Of a DNA stretch of 64,000 nucleotides, positions 61,363-64,000 are shown piece by piece. The notes under the pieces were generated by a model, which worked only from the letters and a program-made list of their open reading frames with translations, was not told the origin of the DNA and made no database searches. Source of the DNA: Flagellimonas amphidinii. Its GTDB lineage: Bacteria; Bacteroidota; Bacteroidia; Flavobacteriales; Flavobacteriaceae. Position numbers and translations under genes: made by a program. Position 1 is the stretch's first letter, and every line of letters begins with the position of its first letter. The stretch covers positions 1 to 64,000 of the forward strand of contig NZ_JABFNN010000021.1 in NCBI RefSeq assembly GCF_013090115.1, in the 5' to 3' direction.

Positions 61363-61770
61363 ATGTTGGATACAAAGAAAAAACTCGGAAAAGATTTTTA
61401 TCAAAACTTAGGAAAACTCTTCTATGCTGTAGCTATGGCCGACCATAGCATTCATGTTAACGAAATTGAGCGACTCAAAGAAATTGTTCGTGAACATTGG
61501 TTGGATGTAGATGAAATAAAAGACGAATATGGAAATGATGCCGGTTTTCAAATTGAGCATATTTTTAATCAATTATTGGAATACGAAACCAAAGCTGATA
61601 CCATTTACGAAGAGTTCGAAGCTTTTTATACGGATAACACAGCCCTTTTCCCAGACAACATAAAACGATTGGCGATGTCTACTGCAAGGGCAATCGCCGC
61701 GGCATTTGCCGGAAGTAACAAATCGGAGCTTATTATACTTGGACGCCTTGAACTATTGTTCAGAAATTAA
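61363..61770 (+). CDS. TerB-like protein
   Basis: I place the start at the ATG at 61363 (M-L-D-T-K-K-K-L), giving 135 residues, because the -7 box at 61329-61336 would put the start of transcription near 61341, downstream of the first Met at 61324. The longer version has 148 residues. It is all-helical with Y-A-V-A-M-A-D-H-S-I-H-V-N-E-I-E-R-L, the TerB/DjlA-N-like metal-site region (acidic D and E in an EF-hand-like spacing). TerB-type proteins are linked to tellurite and stress responses; the precise role is unknown. Divergent from the kinase gene. Confidence 0.72.
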   Translation: MLDTKKKLGKDFYQNLGKLFYAVAMADHSIHVNEIERLKEIVREHWLDVDEIKDEYGNDAGFQIEHIFNQLLEYETKADTIYEEFEAFYTDNTALFPDNIKRLAMSTARAIAAAFAGSNKSELIILGRLELLFRN

Positions 61771-62592
61771 TCAAAGTCTAACCGTAAGCACAGGCAATTT
61801 GGCATGATTGGCCAAATCCTCCGCCTTACTACCTTTCAAAAAATGGGCGATTCCTTTTTTACCATGTGTGGGAACAGCCAAAAGATCTGCTTCGTTTTCA
61901 AAGCAGAAGTTAAAGATACCTTTTTCCACATTCTGATAATTATAGACTTTGATCAAGGGCCTTTCACCCAGGGCATTGTTAAAGGTCTTTATCTTATTCT
62001 CAATATCAGAAAATCCCATAAAATTAGCACCAGAAGTATTTACATATAAAATTTCGATTGAAGCAGCAAAAAGCTCTGCAAAGGCAACAACTTTTTTATA
62101 TGCAGGTATATTTTCCTTTTTTAAATCACATGCAAATACTATTTTTTTGATTGAAAAGCTTTCATGAGGTCTTTTAATCACTAAAACCGGTACAGTAGCA
62201 GACCTGACCACTTTTTCTGCATTGGAGCCCACAAAAATTTCTTTAAAACCGGTGGTTCCATGAGAGCCTATTACTATTAAATCGCAACCTTGCTCTTCTG
62301 CAACATGATTCACTTCTTCAAAGTCCTTATAATTTTGAATAACAGCTTCCAAAGGAACATTTTTCAAAAACTTTTTATCAGTGAATTTTTTGATTCTGTC
62401 TTTGGCCAAATCCAAATAGTACTTTGCTTCTTGTCTTTCTTCCATTTCAGATTTCGCCATTACTGATTCTGAAAGACCCAGCATATGCAAAATAATAATA
62501 CCTGCTTGCTGTTGCCTTGCAATTTGTGATGCAACTTCCAGTGCATGACCAGAATGTTCTGAAAAATCAACAGGCACCAATATTTTTTTCAT
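61771..62592 (-). CDS. Two-domain universal stress protein, both ATP motifs present
   Basis: I use the ATG at 62592 (M-K-K-I-L-V-P-V-D-F-S), 273 residues, which starts at the first beta strand as the other five do. The Met at 62682 would add 30 residues; it would leave a 13-nt leader like those of the neighbouring promoters, so it cannot be excluded. Unlike the five upstream proteins, both domains have the pattern (I-G-S-H-G-T-T-G...V-G-S-N-A and P-T-H-G-K-K-G...K-G-S-K-A). It resembles the classical UspA E-type more than the cluster. Preceded by an exact palindrome promoter. Confidence 0.88.
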   Translation of the reverse strand: MKKILVPVDFSEHSGHALEVASQIARQQQAGIIILHMLGLSESVMAKSEMEERQEAKYYLDLAKDRIKKFTDKKFLKNVPLEAVIQNYKDFEEVNHVAEEQGCDLIVIGSHGTTGFKEIFVGSNAEKVVRSATVPVLVIKRPHESFSIKKIVFACDLKKENIPAYKKVVAFAELFAASIEILYVNTSGANFMGFSDIENKIKTFNNALGERPLIKVYNYQNVEKGIFNFCFENEADLLAVPTHGKKGIAHFLKGSKAEDLANHAKLPVLTVRL

Positions 62593-62699
62593 CGAGTTCA
62601 TATTTGATTTTAAAAGTCCATGGTTTTTCCAATGGAAAGAGAATACAGCATTTACCATATTAATTCCTTCGGCAGATTCCATTTTATTGCAATTTGATT

Positions 62700-62742
62700 C
62701 AAAAATAGATTGATAAATAGCATGTTTCCATGACCTAGGTCA
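62700..62742 (-). promoter_or_regulatory. Palindrome TGACCTAGGTCA with -7 box TATTTTTG
   Basis: The palindrome (62731-62742) is perfect and fits the consensus. The -7 octamer (62707-62700, minus) is exact at 36.5 bp. This is the clearest class-II-like architecture in the island, in front of the last universal stress gene. Confidence 0.75.
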
Positions 62743-62842
62743 TTTCACAAAAAACGTTAGTCTTGCCTGTTAAGTTGTCGGTCGAAATTTTTATCGAATT
62801 CCCAATGAAAAAATTAATTTAATTTCAACTAGCTAAAATTTT

Positions 62843-64000
62843 ATGAAGAATCTTATCTATTTACCACCAAAAAGGCTCCTTATTTTCTTCATTGCAATCT
62901 GCTTCACCTTTAGTTGTAAAGAGAAAAAATCAGACTATGTTTTGGCATCTACTGCCATGGAAATGGAACAAGTACCGGATAGTATTGATTTTTCACTTCA
63001 TATTAAACCCATCCTTTCAGATAGATGTTTTGCTTGCCATGGCCCAGATAAAAATGCCATAGAAGGTGGACTTTCTTTGAACAAGCCCGAAGATGCTTAT
63101 GCCGCTTTAGGTGAAAACAAAGACAGATATGCCATAGTTCCTGGCAATATTGAAAAAAGTGAATTGGTCAAAAGGATTTTCATTGAAGATCAAAACCTTA
63201 TCATGCCCCCTCCAGAATCCAACCTTGTACTTTCAGAATATGAGAAGCAACTATTAAAAAAATGGGTGGAACAAGGAGCTGTATACAAAAAGCATTGGGC
63301 ATTTATTCCTCCTGTAGCACCACAAATCCCACATATTGAAAACGACAAATGGAGTCAAAATGACATTGACAAGTTCGTTTTGCAAAAAATTCAATCCAAA
63401 GGATTCAATCCTTCCAAAAAAGCAGAAAAGGAACAGCTTATCCGTAGAGTGTTCTTTAGTATTGCTGGACTGCCCCCATCAGTGGAACAAGTAAACGACT
63501 TTGTGCAAAACGACGCCCCAAATGCTTATGAAAAGGTAGTGGATTCTTTATTGAACACCATGGCTTATGCAGAAAATATGGCTGCAGATTGGATGGAAGT
63601 GGCGCGCTATGCAGACACACATGGATACCAAGACGATTTTGAGCGCACCATGTGGCCTTGGCGGGATTGGGTCATTCATGCCTTCAACAAAAATCTGCCT
63701 TACGATGAATTTGTAACCTATCAATTGGCTGGCGATATGATTCCAAATTCCACTAAAGAGACTTTGTTGGCCACCGGTTTTAATCGTAATCATAAAATTA
63801 CAGCCGAAGGTGGGGTCATTCCTGAAGAATATCGCATTGAATATGTAGAAGACCGTACCAATACTTTTAGTACGGCATTTTTGGGAATGACCATGGAATG
63901 CGCACGGTGTCATGACCACAAATATGACCCTTTAAGCCAGAAAGATCATTTTCAGTTGTTCAGTTTCTTCAATAATATCAACGAAAAGGGATTGATGGCC
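62843..64000 (+). CDS. PSD1-type cytochrome c lipoprotein (PSCyt1-PSCyt2), partial at right edge
   Basis: The ATG at 62843 opens a frame that runs to the window edge (386 residues seen). A lipoprotein signal ends in T-F-S-C. Residues 62-66 are the heme motif C-F-A-C-H in the PSCyt1 cytochrome domain (S-D-R-C-F-A-C-H-G-P-D). PSCyt2/DUF1549 follows (V-A-R-Y-A-D-T-H-G-Y-Q-D-D, F-D-E-R-T-M-W-P). A second C-A-R-C-H motif lies at 353-357. The family usually continues with DUF1553 to about 800-1100 residues. These proteins are best known from Planctomycetes and also occur in Bacteroidota near sulfatase or polysaccharide loci. Role: a periplasmic redox protein, substrate unknown. Confidence 0.9.
   Translation, partial: MKNLIYLPPKRLLIFFIAICFTFSCKEKKSDYVLASTAMEMEQVPDSIDFSLHIKPILSDRCFACHGPDKNAIEGGLSLNKPEDAYAALGENKDRYAIVPGNIEKSELVKRIFIEDQNLIMPPPESNLVLSEYEKQLLKKWVEQGAVYKKHWAFIPPVAPQIPHIENDKWSQNDIDKFVLQKIQSKGFNPSKKAEKEQLIRRVFFSIAGLPPSVEQVNDFVQNDAPNAYEKVVDSLLNTMAYAENMAADWMEVARYADTHGYQDDFERTMWPWRDWVIHAFNKNLPYDEFVTYQLAGDMIPNSTKETLLATGFNRNHKITAEGGVIPEEYRIEYVEDRTNTFSTAFLGMTMECARCHDHKYDPLSQKDHFQLFSFFNNINEKGLMA

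Noticed and set aside
1..64000. tRNA, rRNA, CRISPR array, insertion sequence, prophage
   Set aside because: No cloverleaf-like, repeat-spacer or transposase sequence was noticed in a by-eye reading; short tRNA genes could still be missed.

Overview
The window looks like chromosome of a marine Flavobacteriaceae member (Bacteroidota), plausibly close to Muricauda/Flagellimonas. The evidence is type IX secretion (T9SS) components (PorT, a plug protein) and T9SS cargo with gliding-motility C-terminal domains, a 287-residue Bacteroidota-type RpoD, Na+-translocating NADH:quinone reductase (Nqr), TamL, a YpdA-type reductase, DUF5916 and DUF3667 proteins, and many Bacteroidota -7 boxes (TAnnTTTG) with little Shine-Dalgarno signal. 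The genus assignment is inference. No rRNA, tRNA, CRISPR array, insertion sequence or phage was seen.

Layout. 1-4240: four surface-protein genes in an alternating fibre / T9SS-cargo order, probably a duplicated two-gene module; the first is cut by the left edge. 4308-10459: an M15 peptidase, an M48 protease, a small membrane protein, an ankyrin protein, then gpmI, map, a GxxExxY protein and a methyltransferase. 10460-17979 (minus): nqrABCDEF, a small conserved protein and the flavin transferase ApbE that would flavinylate NqrB/NqrC. 18131-31459: T9SS plug, DUF3667, apaG, pruA, rsmG, a desaturase, an aminotransferase, trkA-trkH, menG-porT and an rRNA/tRNA methyltransferase. 31505-40894: tamL, fbaA, accD, a lipoprotein, rpsO, pnp and rpoD. 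41063-43230: an intact alpha-ketoglutaric semialdehyde dehydrogenase beside a decayed ilvD/FAH chimera, the remains of a sugar-acid (Weimberg-like) operon. 43475-51794: a LytS/LytTR pair, a DUF5916 protein, rpe-ypdA, an unknown protein and cardiolipin synthase.

51789-62682 is the most interesting part: an apparent stress or low-oxygen island. It holds a D-lactate-dehydrogenase-like gene, two paralogous coiled-coil proteins, an eRF1/pelota-like protein, five tandem universal stress proteins plus a sixth nearby, a TerB-like protein, a two-PAS histidine kinase and a response regulator fused to a Crp/Fnr output domain. Six promoters here carry the same palindrome (consensus TGAYYTARRTCA), centred about 36.5 bp from the distal end of a -7 box, as expected for class II activation. 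The Crp-type response regulator encoded inside the island is the obvious candidate binder, so kinase, regulator and targets form a candidate self-contained regulon.

The right edge (62843 onward) cuts a large PSD1-type cytochrome c lipoprotein gene.
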